The position numbers and the translations under genes were made by a program. Shown piece after piece: positions 23,136 through 33,108 of a stretch of 64,000 nucleotides of DNA. Source of the stretch: Leptobrachium leishanense (taxonomy: Eukaryota > Chordata > Amphibia > Anura > Megophryidae); the NCBI GenBank assembly GCA_009667805.1, contig CM019066.1, positions 330,764,619 to 330,828,618 on the forward strand, given 5' to 3'. Every line of letters starts with the position of its first letter. Positions within the stretch are counted from its first letter, which is position 1. Under the pieces are notes generated by a model. The model saw only the letters and a list, made by a program, of their open reading frames with translations, did no database searches and was not told where the DNA came from.

Positions 23136-23821
23136 ACTGTGCTCCAATAGTTCCCCGGGTCGTGGGTCTTGGTTGCGCTGTCTCACCGTCGCTTTTACTC
23201 GCTTTTAGTGGGTCCCTCGTGCGGAGCTCCGGCGCTACACGTCCACCATCTAACGGAGTCAGGCCATGCCCCGGGCATAGTACGTTTTACAGCGCTTTCC
23301 TGCGCTCTGTAAAACGCCCAGGTGTGAACGGGCCTATAGGAAATCAGGAGATTTCCGTGCTTGGGCGTTTTCCAGCACGCAGGAATGCACTGTAAAATGC
23401 CCAGGTGTGAACGGAGCCTTACTGGAGAAGTGCTCTGACTGGGATTTAAACATGTATCTCCACGGTTATAGAGCAGTGACGTTACTGCTACTTCATCCAG
23501 TCGGTTTCATTCGACAGGTTTAAACAGGCGAATCCCATAGGTTTAAAAAAATTCCCTGCTTCTCTTAAATAATTATTCAACTGTTTATTCTTGTCATTTG
23601 CAACAAAGTCTCATTATTTATTTCTTAGGATTTTTTCGGCATTTTCAAGATTTTTTCGGCAACATTTCTATTTCCGATATTTTTTTTTATTCTGTAACAG
23701 ACCTTTTTATTGTTATTCATAGAACCTTTTGTATTATTTTCATACATTCTTTTTATAAAACGCGTTTTAAAAGTTGCGGGTTTTTTCCCCCCTGTTCGGC
23801 GTCTTGTCAACTTTTAAGGGC

Positions 23822-24232
23822 AGAAAATAAACAGAAATAGAAGGAGTGCAACCTAGTGAGACATAATAAAGAAAATCATGGTGCAGCATATAATTGGCTA
23901 CATATATAAAGGCCCCCGAGAATCACACTCACAGGATCATAGTAAAATAAAGGCACATCAATATGTGTTACGGCTCAAACCGATAGCTCCTCTCGATCAG
24001 GTTCAGCCCGCCGCCACAGGATAAGCCAACAGAGGTTCCTTGGTTAAAAAAAGATGTTATTGGTAACCACCAACGATAAAGTACTCCAACGCGTTTCGTC
24101 CTATAACATAAAGGACTTCATCAGGGTAAGAGCACCTAACTGATTCCTCCACCGTTTCTTAAATATTGTCCTAATCTGTGCAGATGAGCAACTGTCCTGT
24201 AAATTCCTTCTTCATCACGATTGCTGTGTATA
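23822..24232. mobile_element. 411-bp retroposon with 14-bp TSD (cassette repeat)
   Basis: It is flanked by identical CAACTTTTAAGGGC at 23808-23821 and 24233-24246; removing one copy restores the surrounding family-A relative. Inside is CAACGCGTTTCG followed by GGACTTCATCAGGG (24090-24127). No long ORF and no terminal inverted repeats were seen. A 14-bp TSD points to target-primed reverse transcription, so a SINE or truncated retroelement. It is the best-delimited copy of a motif scattered over the window. Confidence 0.75.
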
Positions 24233-24408
24233 CAACTTTTAAGGGCGGTTGGTTAGCGGCCTGTGCAGTAGGCTTTTTCGGATTGATTCAGCGATTTTCC
24301 GATTTGTCGGTTATGCTGAATTCACCGCAGGGTCGGCGAATTTAATGCGCCGAAGTGCGGCGAGCGAGAGATCTCCGAAATGTCGGTGCTCTCTGAATAA
24401 CGCCTTTA

Positions 24409-25642
24409 GTGTTATTATTTGAGTTAGGGTTTCCTTTAAGGCTTAGGGTTATAATTAGGGTTACTTTTAGGGTTACGGTTACTAACAGGGTTTAGAGACT
24501 ATTTCAGACAGTAAATCCATTGTTTTCAGGCCTATTACGAGCCTGATTGTTGTCAAAATAGAGGTTGTTTTTATGATTTTGGCCATGGCCAAATTTGTTT
24601 AATGAAATTTGCCAATACTTAGAATAAAATATTAGTCGAAAACAGCCAAAACAATGGCCGATCCAATTTAATTGGGCCCTTGATCCTAGTTGAGAATTTA
24701 CCTAAACAACTGATGTTGTGTAGAAGATGACCAAGTTCATCATTAGCCATGCCTGAAATAAAATGAGCACTGCATCATTTAAATAAAAAATGCCTAGAAT
24801 ATACTGTTGGGGATAAAAAGCCCAATTTTTAGATAAATTTATAATTTTCAATTATTTTATTTTCACTCATTAATAAAATTAATTAACTTTTAACAACTGA
24901 GAACTCGTGACATTTTCTGCACTTCTTTTTCGCAGCTTACCACTCTGTTTACTGATTAAAAAACAAGATCTGGTTATTTTTCACTCAACAATGTTGAATT
25001 ACAGACAGTTTTTTTTTGAAGAATGAAAAAAAACATAAAATTTGGATAGTGCGGGAATTTCAGTGTAATGGTAAATATTATGTAATACCTCACCCCCCAT
25101 TAAATTGCAGATGTGTGAACTAGTTTCAAACTTTTATTTGGAGTTTTATATGTCTATATACACATTCCGTGCTCTCTGCCAAAGTGTTGAGTTGGTCATA
25201 CGTTTGGACGTAAACACAATTCACTTATTTATACTGGGCAGGAATCCACTCTGAGAGTCCAAAATGATTTAATATGCAGCCTATTTTGAAACACATTGAA
25301 GACTGTTATACTATCGCCTGGCAAGTTTCCAAAGTTATAGAAATAAAAGATATCTTTTTCTTTTCGGGATCAATAGGAAATTCTATATTGGGATTCTACA
25401 GGCGTCCGTTAAAACCTAATATGGGGAAGCGGCTTAGCCGCGTGGCTTTGATCAGTTATTACGTTATTCATTGCTATTTAAAAGTAAATATTGATTTTTC
25501 TTTGGAAAGTGTTCATAAAGGTTTTTTTTCCAAATTGGGAACACACCTTTAAATCAAATATAGTACACATAATATAGATATAATACCTCTATTGGAGGTA
25601 CAAATATAATAAAGCCTCCAATAAAGTGTGAAACTAAAACAC
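24409..25642. other. Unassigned DNA with degenerate TTAGGG-like words
   Basis: Between 24420 and 24500 there are several TTAGGGTT words separated by other sequence, too degenerate for telomeric repeat. The remainder is AT-rich with no gene signal. Confidence 0.4.
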
Positions 25643-25645
25643 TTA

Positions 25646-26515
25646 CAGGGTTATTCAAAGAGATCCGAATTGTTTGAGAAAGGTAACCGAACGCTGAAAA
25701 TCAGCGTTCGGTTACCTTTCTTGGCCATTCGGCTATCCAGAGAGCAGGCAATTTCCCAAATTCTGGCGAATTGCCTGAACATACGGTGCTTGTTCGGTGC
25801 CTGTTCGGTGCCTGTTCGAGGGCAGTGAAATCCCCATGAAAAAGCACTGCTTCGGCTATTCAGAGAACAAAAACCAGCAGTGAAAGCTTCCCGAAATGCC
25901 CTGTCATTCGGTGGTTTAATTCGGCAAGTTTATTCAGGAGAATCCCATAGGCTTCAATGTTAAAAATATTCCCGTTTTAATTCAATATCTAATAAACCGT
26001 TTATTATAAAATTCTGCAGTAAAGAGTCTCTTTATTTATAGATTTTTTAGGATATTTTAAGCATTTATTTTTTTTAAAAGTCTTATTTTTTTCTGTAACA
26101 GCCCTCTTTATTATCATTCCCTGGACCTCATATGTAAATTTCAGACATTTTCGTTCAGTAGTTTCTATGCAAACAGTGTTTCACTTTTCAATCATTCATG
26201 CAAACTGTTTTCCTTATTTATTCACTGCGTCTTCTGCTGTGTCGAAGGCTGCGATCGGCTCCTGTTCGGGTATATCTGTGGTTTTCGGCAGGTTAATCCA
26301 GATGTTTTTGAGGGTTTTCGGCGTGCATTCGCTGGGTTTTGCGGTTAGTTTTCGTCAGGTTTGCAGCAGTTTTTACCTGCAATTCGGGGGCCCTGTGGTG
26401 CTTGCTGAATACACCGCAGGGTCGCCGAAATGGGATCGGCAAAACAAGCCGAATTGAAAAGAACGAAAAGAAACCGAACGTGCGGTGACTTTTAGAATCT
26501 CTTTGAATAACCCTG
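25646..26515 (-). mobile_element. Harbinger-like MITE, family A copy 2
   Basis: The ends are CAGGGTTATTCAAAGAG and complement, with TSD TTA (25643-25645 and 26516-26518). The first 75 bp hold a near-perfect hairpin built on GGTAACCGAACGCTG. Orientation is opposite to copy 1. No transposase. Confidence 0.8.
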
Positions 26516-26599
26516 TTATACTACGCTGACTTCTTATGACTGAATTTTGTTGCTTGTTTTTCTTGTTCTTTTTTTGAGAATAGACGCTACACTATAATG

Positions 26600-27497
26600 T
26601 TATATGTTCACCGTTATGTGGAAGTCCGGCTGCTCCTCGTGTGCCCAATGCACTCCGGTGCCCCCGGGGAACTGATCATCATTGTGCGTCTTCCTGGTGA
26701 CACCGCCAGACCTCAGTACCGCAACCTAAGATGACTCCCAGACCTCGAGTTCCCCAGGCCGCATAAAGCCGCACGCGGACTATGAGCAGGGGCGTGTTAC
26801 ACATCCTGAACTCAGGGCTGCCAACGATTACCTCCACGCCACTATCGTGGTGAAACTCCATTAGATAAATGGAGACCCTCAACGCCTTCAAGTTAAACTT
26901 CATAGTGTGGAAGCAGACTGTGATTCTCCATGATCTGCGCAAGCTGCCACATCCGTCACACTGGACTGATAGATGCACCAGCTCAGAGGTAGGACTGTAA
27001 ACCTGGAATATTTGGATAATTGCGGCTGGTGTAACAATCTCAGAATACAGGGGCTACCTGAAACAAATGATTCCCCCAGTTGTGACCTGAAACTTTTTGC
27101 TAAAATTCTCGCGACCCGCCTGCAACCACATATGTCTGGGTTTATAGCACATGACCAGTTGGGCTTTTTCCAGGGCAGGGTAGATCGAAACAACACGGTC
27201 AGTGCCCTGACTTTGATGCATAGGGCCGGAGGTCAGAAAGAGGGCCTTCGCCTGCTGTCTACTGATGCAGAAAGGGCCCTTGATAGGGTTAACTGGGAGT
27301 TTCATTTTGCAACCATTTCACACATAGGTCGGGGCCTGAATTTGAGTGTCTGGATTCAGGCTTTGTACTTTGAACCTGCGGCAAGAGTCTGTGTTAACGA
27401 GATATATTCTTTCCCGATACAAAACGGGACTAGGCAAGGCGCTGCTTCGAGCATCCTGAGGCTTAGCACCATGTTAAGAGGCAGGCTGCTGGATTAG
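26600..27497 (+). pseudogene. L1-clade relic with ORF1 joined to RT by deletion
   Basis: The plus frame starts with an ORF1-like phrase NNLRIQGLPETND, which in intact L1s precedes the RRM core. It then jumps to RT residues: KLFAKILATRLQPHMS, DQLGFFQGR, STDAERALDRVNW, IQNGTRQGA. The stretch that should separate them (ORF1 C-terminus, endonuclease, early RT) is gone, and the YADD box is not reached. It is a broken internal-deletion copy, more diverged than L1-A or L1-B. Upstream 26600-26970 may be its ORF1 start, with stops. Confidence 0.7.
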
Positions 27498-27600
27498 CAC
27501 CTGCCCCATAATGTCACGGTGCAATGGGGACGCTAAGGAGAAACCTCCTGTAGGCGCAGGTTTTCCTACTTAGCATCCCCGTTTTAGTGTGAAGTATGTA
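27490..27600. repeat. Short repeat shared with 50030-50150
   Basis: TAGCACCTGCCCC..., a GGGGACGCTAAGGAGAAACC block and CCCCGTTTTAGTG match the segment near 50065-50145. It is an unclassified dispersed piece. Confidence 0.4.
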
Positions 27601-27821
27601 TGTAACATGACTATGACTGCAATCTCCTTCACTTCTTCATTTGAGTTATTCCCACACAAAGAAAGACAATACAAATACAGATAAACACACATGTAGTCAC
27701 ACATGGATGACATGTGTAACACAGGCGTGTGAAAAGTATTTGGTTTGCACAGGTACACCCCAATGCTTTGAAAGGTGGTTCTGTTGTTCCCAATTTAGAT
27801 CTGTATGTACACTTTTTAGAT

Positions 27822-27955
27822 CAGGGTTTCCAAACTTTGGCCCTCCAGATGTTGATTGCCTACAATTCCCAGAATTCTTTGTATGCAATAGGTGGACAGA
27901 TAATCATGGGAGTTGTACTTCAGAAACATGTGGGGGCAGAGTTTGAGATCATTGT
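27822..27955. mobile_element. hAT-like short MITE
   Basis: CAGGGTTTCCAAACTTTGGC and CCTCCAGATGTTG are followed by a core with AATTCCCAGAATTC and GGGAGTTGTACTTC. It ends in an inverted CAGAGTTTGAGATC. This resembles widespread vertebrate hAT MITEs around ACAACTCCCA words. Edges are approximate. Confidence 0.5.
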
Positions 27956-28172
27956 TATAGATATTCCTTATATAATTCAGGATAAATCAAATGAAAAATG
28001 ATTAGCAGTATACACGTGAATATTGTGTATTTTGTGCTGGATTTTACAAGCATATGTTTGTAATTAACAAATGTTCCATGGGTACACACCCTAATGAAAT
28101 GGGCTGCTCAGTGCTGTAAGATTCATAAAATAATGAATGAATATGAGAATAACTTTTAACAACTGATTGTTA

Positions 28173-29183
28173 TTAACCCCTCGAGGACCAATGACGTACA
28201 TGGCACGTCCTGGGAAAAACTCCTGTTAAGGACCACGGATGTACCATCCATGTACGTCATGATCCTCTAACCCTCCTCCCTCTCTAAACTCACTTCTCTA
28301 GCCGGGGTCCCACGTTGGTCTGGCTTCCTTGAAGTCAGACCAACGGTTTTAAGGGCCCCAGTTGTCGTACTGACATCATTGCCGGGCGCAATGACGTTAG
28401 TTTCAGATGCCCCCGGCCTCTGCCGAGAGAGAATCTGAAGGGGGCCAAAGGTAGAATGGTTAAAGGTAGAAAACAAATAGAAGCACTGCTGGAAAGGGCA
28501 CAGTCTGACATTTCTAGCGGTGCCTCTCTTTAACCCGTTAGGTACGAGATCGCGATTCGGCGCTGGATAGCGGTCCTCTCCCAGAGTTGGCTGACATCTT
28601 GCATGCAAGGCAAGCCTCCAGTGCCTCCCTCTGCCCACTGACATTGTCACCATATGCGCAATGATGTCAGTTGGGCAATTAACCCCCTAGCTGCTAAGTG
28701 AAGATAGGGTGTGTCTATTGGCCTTTCCAAAGAAGTGAGTTTTTTTTAAATAAATAAATAATTGGGTCGTATAATAAAATAGGACTTCAAATCACATTTA
28801 AACATGATGAGCATAAAACTGTGAAAATGAGCTCAGCACACAGAGGAAAAATGGCTCAGCAATGAAGGGCTTAAAAAGCAAAAACATGTAAAAATTGGGT
28901 ATTTCTTAAGTCAGGACAAAATTTCAAAACTATTTAGCCAGGGTCTTTAGTCTTAGATTTTGGGGGTCAAAGTACGAAAAAGTGTGGTTTTTCAATTTTT
29001 TCATCATATTTCATTTTTTTTAATAGTAAATTATACGATATGATGAAGGTGTATAATATGAGTGGGTTCCATAAACGAGTAAGAGGAAAACTAGAGCTAA
29101 ACACAAACAGTGCAGAAATGTAAAACAGCAGTGGGTACTTTCTGACAGAAAATGGTAAAATCGCCTGGTCACTATGGGGTTAA
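28173..29183 (+). mobile_element. TTAA element H2
   Basis: The left end TTAACCCCTCGAGGACC and right end, complement of TTAACCCCATAGTGACC, match H1 termini. The left subterminal region has the same ACGTAC...GTACGTCA palindromes. Internal TTAACC blocks near 28531 and 28680 and a decayed GCTCAGC core near 28830 recall family G. No transposase ORF. Confidence 0.65.
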
Positions 29184-29827
29184 AATCTTTACTGCCCTAA
29201 CCGAATGTTAAAAAAGTAGGTTATCTCCTTCAAAAGTCTCGACTTGGATATCCAATATGTACACAGTATGTGAAAATATATATTTTTTTATTTTTCTTAA
29301 CATTTTTACATTTCTGTTTCTTTAATACTGATACTCTACAAGCTGAGAACATTTTACAGTATTCTTTTTGTATCCCGCTTTGTTCTATGTTTATTCATGC
29401 TTAAAGAGTTTTAATAAAATAAAATGTGTCTTTGATCATGTTCTGCGAGCTACCCACACTGGTTCCTTTCAGTCTATGAAAATTTAATTTAAAGACCAAA
29501 ATCCTTATCTCTTTCAGTAATTTTAAGCAGCTGAGGCTCATCACTGCCAGTCAGGGAGATCCAACTCATGGTCCAGGCCCTGTAATGAGGAAAAATATTT
29601 GAGCAAGAAAGGTAAAATAAATGTTCATATATTTCTGGACTGTATTTATTAAATTGGGTTAACATTTCAAAGCTGATTGTTTAATGAAAGTCTCTTAGCT
29701 TCGAGGTGTTCAAAAAAAAGATTACACAAAGTCGTTGAAGTCCAAACTTAAATATTTTGCTTGTAAAAAAATTATGGGAAATGTGTAGTGGAATTTTGAC
29801 CCCCAAACTTTTCTCTGGCTTCCTTAG
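29184..29827. other. Unassigned AT-rich DNA
   Basis: No ORF, terminal repeat or RNA gene recognised. Confidence 0.4.
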
Positions 29828-30038
29828 TACCGGCTGGGTGGAGTAGAGGTAACATCACTGCTCTAAAACCGTGGAGAGAGACTGTGGAGACACAGGTTTG
29901 ATCCTGGCAAGAGCACCTCTCCAGTAAGTGTCCTTGGGCAAGACACCTAACGGTACATACTCGCCACCCAACACATACTTGAAAATGAGAGAAATCTCAA
30001 TGTATCCTTCCTGGTAAAATCCTTTCTCGAAAAAAAAA
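29828..30038 (+). mobile_element. tRNA-derived SINE
   Basis: It has a pol III A-box-like GGTGGAGTAGAGG and a B-box-like GGTTTGATCC about 50 bp further. Then comes a conserved central GTCCTTGGGCAAGACACC, a tail region GGTACATACTC, and an A-rich end at 30029-30038. The same element, reversed and split, lies at 7134-23505. Movement would rely on a LINE partner. Confidence 0.7.
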
Positions 30039-30040
30039 GT

Positions 30041-31154
30041 CAATACATGTATGTACAATTGGTTTACAGATTTCTGGAAGGAATTGCGACCAGGAAAGGC
30101 ACAACCAAATATGAACATTTTCACATCTACAAGAAACCATTTGAGAACAGAAGATGTGGTTTACTCAATTTAAAGTCGTCACTCCAGAGGGAGAACACCT
30201 AGATATTGTGTGAGTCTCAGTGTACCTGATCTTGTTGTATCTCCTTGTCTCCTGGCTTTTTTGACCCAGCTTACCTCTTGACCTCATTGATTGCTTCATT
30301 AGATTGTCTCACGTTTGCACCTCTCAGACTATTCTAGTAGTATTCCCCTCCCTGTTACTGCATCTCGAGATTCTTATTTTGTATCTCTCGTGACATTCTC
30401 AGTGTCTTGTTTGTTATGTGATACTGAGGTGTTCGATGAAACGAGACTGCAACACATATTGGATGATTGGTAAGTAAAGCTCTTAACACCTCTAGTACAT
30501 ACCCAGTTAAAGGATATGCTAAATTTAAAAAATAATGCTTCAGGCATTTAAATAATTCAACAAATGGAAAGTCTTTTCCGGACTTCAAACAATGTATCAA
30601 AGTGTTTAATTAAGCAGATGATTAAAATTTCAGCCAGCAAAGTAACATTCAGGAGGGCTGGCAATAGGAGCAGAAGAGAAATTGGCCTTTGTACCACTAG
30701 CATATAAGAATCAAGGACCAAAACCTCCCACCATTCTTCTGCTGACTAACCCTTTCACAACCATGCAAATTTTGGTAAAGATATTATATTATCATTTATT
30801 TGGAACAAAGGATGCAAAATTAACAATTAAATGTAGGGTAAAACAGAAAATTTGCACAGAGATTGTTGTTCTGAGATAGCAAAAAAGTTAAAATAATATA
30901 AATTTGCTATTTTTTTTAAAATGTTGTCCCGAGTCCTGTGCCACCACCCCAACCTGCCTGCCTCCCTCTTTTTGGTCTGGAGCTGCCATTCTCTCACTTT
31001 GGTCCAGTCCCTTCCCACAAAATCCTTTTCACACTTTGGTCTGATCTTTTGCCCAAACCCACTCCCTCTCACACTCGGGTCAAGTCCCTTGCCCAAACTT
31101 ACTCCCTTGCACCTCCGGACTCTCCTCCCTACCTGACCACTTTACCTTATTAAA
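30041..31154. other. Unassigned DNA with a degenerate pyrimidine-rich tandem tract
   Basis: Between 30950 and 31140 the words CACTTTGGTC and CTTGCCCAAA recur about four times in a C/T-rich context, a decayed tandem repeat. No gene signal elsewhere. Confidence 0.4.
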
Positions 31155-31290
31155 CATAGAAACATAGAAAAATGTCGGCAGATAAGAACCTTTCGGCCCA
31201 TCTAGTCTGCCCATTAAAGTAGTCAGGCTGTGTGGAGTGCCCTCCTCACCCTGCTTTCATGCTGACATCATATCTATCTGCTTGCAGCAG
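31155..31290. repeat. Dispersed CATAGAAACATAGAA element fragment
   Basis: ACATAGAAACATAGAAAAAT is followed by GGCAGATAAGAACC and CGGCCCATCTAGTCTGCCC, a word order I recall from many amphibian and reptile sequences. Its class is uncertain and no TSD was found. Confidence 0.45.
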
Positions 31291-31693
31291 TGTTCGTTTG
31301 GGGTGATGAATGCTGACATGGGCTTAAACTGCGTACACAGCATCAATCCAACACTCTGACCAGGTGATCACTTACCTTGTGTAAGAAAAGTTTACGATTT
31401 GAGTATGTACATACAAAAGTAATATACAATTCCACCTACGAAAGTAGTGATGGCAGTACTCCTGGTCTCTGTTGTGAAAAATGTATTGTATAAAAATTGA
31501 AGTCTCAGTCCGCTATCCGCAGACTTTCATCAGGATACATTAAAACAAACAGGACAAGGGGCGGAGTCGGCCGGCCATGAGAGCAGTCGCATAGTGCCCG
31601 AGCTCCGGTGAATCCCGCTACCGCACCCGACTGTAGCCACCTCCACACAGCTTGACAAGCACCATTACACACCCAGTGGACTCGGGGAGCACC

Positions 31694-32626
31694 ATGAAGT
31701 CCTCAAAGAAAAAACCCCGTGAGGAAACGCAAGTAGCGCCGATTTTTGGGACCAGATACAAGGCCGCAGGAGACATCCAAGATGGCGGCGGCCGCGCCGC
31801 ATCTCCTTCTCCATCAACCGAGGGCACTCCGGAGGCGGCTGACCCAGCTACCAGGCAAGATATACAGCACTTGAAAGATTTTATTGCACTAGAACTGGGG
31901 AAAACAACGAAAGCCCTCACAGCTGAGGTACATGCAATAGGCTCACGTACAGCGCATCTGGAGGAGAAAGCAGATAAGATGGCGGCTTGTTATAATATGG
32001 CAGCACAGAAAATGGACGATATGTCTGATCGAGTAGCGCGCATGGAAACAGCTATAGAAGACCTCTCTAACCGCTCCCGCAGGAATAATGTTCGGCTACG
32101 AGGCCTATCGGAGGATATTACATCTGAACACCTTGATGCCACGCTGCGCGGGATAACGCAGCGGTTGTTGCCACATCTATCCGCCTCTAAACTAATGCTG
32201 GACAGAGTTCACAGAGCGCTGGGTCCAAAGCGTGCTAATAATGCAGCGCCACGTGATGTGGTGGCGAGATTTCACTATTTTGCTACGAAAAACGCCCTTA
32301 TGACAGCAGTGCGGGAACAAAACGTGGAATTTGAGGGTAACTCTATAACCTTTTATCAGGATCTGGATCCAACAACCCTGGCTAAGCGCAGGGAGTGGAG
32401 AGTCGTGACAGACCTACTACGCCATCATCGGATTAAATATTCATGGGGGTTCCCGTTTCGTATTGTGGTACATAAGGAGGGCACCTCCCACATCTGCTCT
32501 CATCTGTACGGGGCATCTGACTTCCTGCTTAAACTGGGAATCCCGGCACCGGAGGCCTTATTGGCGCTTGCGCCACCAGCACCCCTTCCTCAAATACGAC
32601 AGGAGTGGTCTCAACCAGCCGACTGA
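31694..32626 (+). CDS. L1-B ORF1 protein (RNA-binding chaperone)
   Basis: ORF1p coats L1 RNA as trimers. The start chosen is the ATG at 31694 (MKSSKKKPREE), giving 310 aa; the open frame extends 14 codons upstream, but only with a TTG. In order: a basic N-terminus, an Ala/Pro/Ser-rich stretch, a coiled coil (about residues 55-125), an RRM-like domain beginning at NRSRRNNVRLRGLSED, and a C-terminal domain with FYQDLDPTTLAKRREW and IKYSWGFPFRIVV. The length is usual for the family. The frame is complete. It precedes ORF2 on the same transcript, and how ORF2 is started is not visible. Confidence 0.9.
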   Translation: MKSSKKKPREETQVAPIFGTRYKAAGDIQDGGGRAASPSPSTEGTPEAADPATRQDIQHLKDFIALELGKTTKALTAEVHAIGSRTAHLEEKADKMAACYNMAAQKMDDMSDRVARMETAIEDLSNRSRRNNVRLRGLSEDITSEHLDATLRGITQRLLPHLSASKLMLDRVHRALGPKRANNAAPRDVVARFHYFATKNALMTAVREQNVEFEGNSITFYQDLDPTTLAKRREWRVVTDLLRHHRIKYSWGFPFRIVVHKEGTSHICSHLYGASDFLLKLGIPAPEALLALAPPAPLPQIRQEWSQPAD

Positions 32627-33108
32627 TTAAGGGTGCACAGCCCTGAGGGGCCTGCGTTCACCTCATCTCTCTTGCAGGGAGATGGGCTCCCGACTGCATG
32701 GGAGTGCTTCCCGTGGTTTATGGGAGCAATATACAGAATTAGCGCTTTGTTGAGCTGAGTGGTTTATCGGTTATATTATTATTCTTCCTTTTATGCATAT
32801 TATACAGTGTGTGGTTACATATGTTATGTTATGTTATATTATATTTCGGTGGCGGGTGCCACGGTGGGCGCCTGTTGTACTGTCCTCGGATCTGGCTTCC
32901 CCTGAATACTCTCCCCCTAGGTTCCGATCTCTTGGTTTCCCCATTCGTTCGGAGTCCCTGTTTTCCCCCCTTTTATTTCCCCTCTCTGTTTATTATGTTC
33001 CTCGCTATGCCTCTCTCTCTTTTTCTCTTCTCCTCTCTTCTTTTCTATCACCTCTGGACTGGGGGCCTCCTTCAAATTCTTTTTTAACTACAAAATTCCT
33101 GATATGTA
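32627..33108 (+). other. L1-B inter-ORF spacer
   Basis: 482 bp with no conserved protein. The final third (about 32950-33060) is strongly pyrimidine-rich (CTCTCTCTTTTTCTCTTC). A role in re-initiation or internal entry for ORF2 is possible but unproven. Confidence 0.5.

Larger units (their letters stand above)
7425..23272 (-). mobile_element. Full-length L1-clade LINE (L1-A), heavily interrupted
   Basis: The element lies between copies of GGGCATAGTACG (7413-7424 and 23273-23284; the match may extend into the T run). On the minus strand it has a 137-nt 5' UTR, ORF1 from 23135, ORF2 from 12764 and a 3' UTR ending near an AATAAA-like signal and poly(A) tail at 7425-7450. ORF1 is cut twice by hAT-ended elements and ORF2 once by a TTAA element, so it cannot be active. 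Without the inserts it is about 5.8 kb, near normal L1 length. Confidence 0.85.
7241..23420. mobile_element. Harbinger-like MITE family C, split by L1-A
   Basis: The ends are AAGGCTGGGTTCACACC (7241) and the complement of AAGGCTCCGTTCACACC (ending 23420). They are flanked by a 3-bp TSD, ACT (7238-7240 and 23421-23423). The element proper is about 330 bp (7241-7424 and 23273-23420), rich in CGC-type dinucleotides, with no ORF. The L1-A insertion occupies its middle. Superfamily assignment rests on TSD length only. Confidence 0.65.
7134..23505 (-). mobile_element. tRNA-derived SINE, split
   Basis: On the minus strand the head is at 23505-23421 and the tail at 7240-7150, ending in a poly(A) run (poly(T) at 7134-7149). 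The two halves together match the intact plus-strand copy at 29828-30038, including GGGCAAGAC...GGTACATACTC. The break is filled by family C, flanked by ACT. The head carries the tRNA-like part and the tail the GTCCTNGGGCAAGAC region. Confidence 0.65.
6908..24405. mobile_element. Family-A relative opened by a nested insertion stack
   Basis: The left end AGGGGTTATTCAAAGAACACC (6908) and the right end GAATAACGCCT (24405) are related inverted repeats. Both are flanked by a 3-bp TSD, TTA (6905-6907 and 24406-24408). Only about 0.9 kb belongs to this element: 6908-7133, 23506-23821 and 24247-24405. Everything else is younger insertions, beginning with a SINE at its poly(T) tract near 7134 and a separate retroposon at 23822-24232. 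Order of insertion is inferred from interrupted copies. Confidence 0.7.

Noticed and set aside
29828..29905. Possible tRNA gene
   Set aside because: A- and B-box-like words are present but the cloverleaf is decayed and it continues into a SINE body with an A-rich end.
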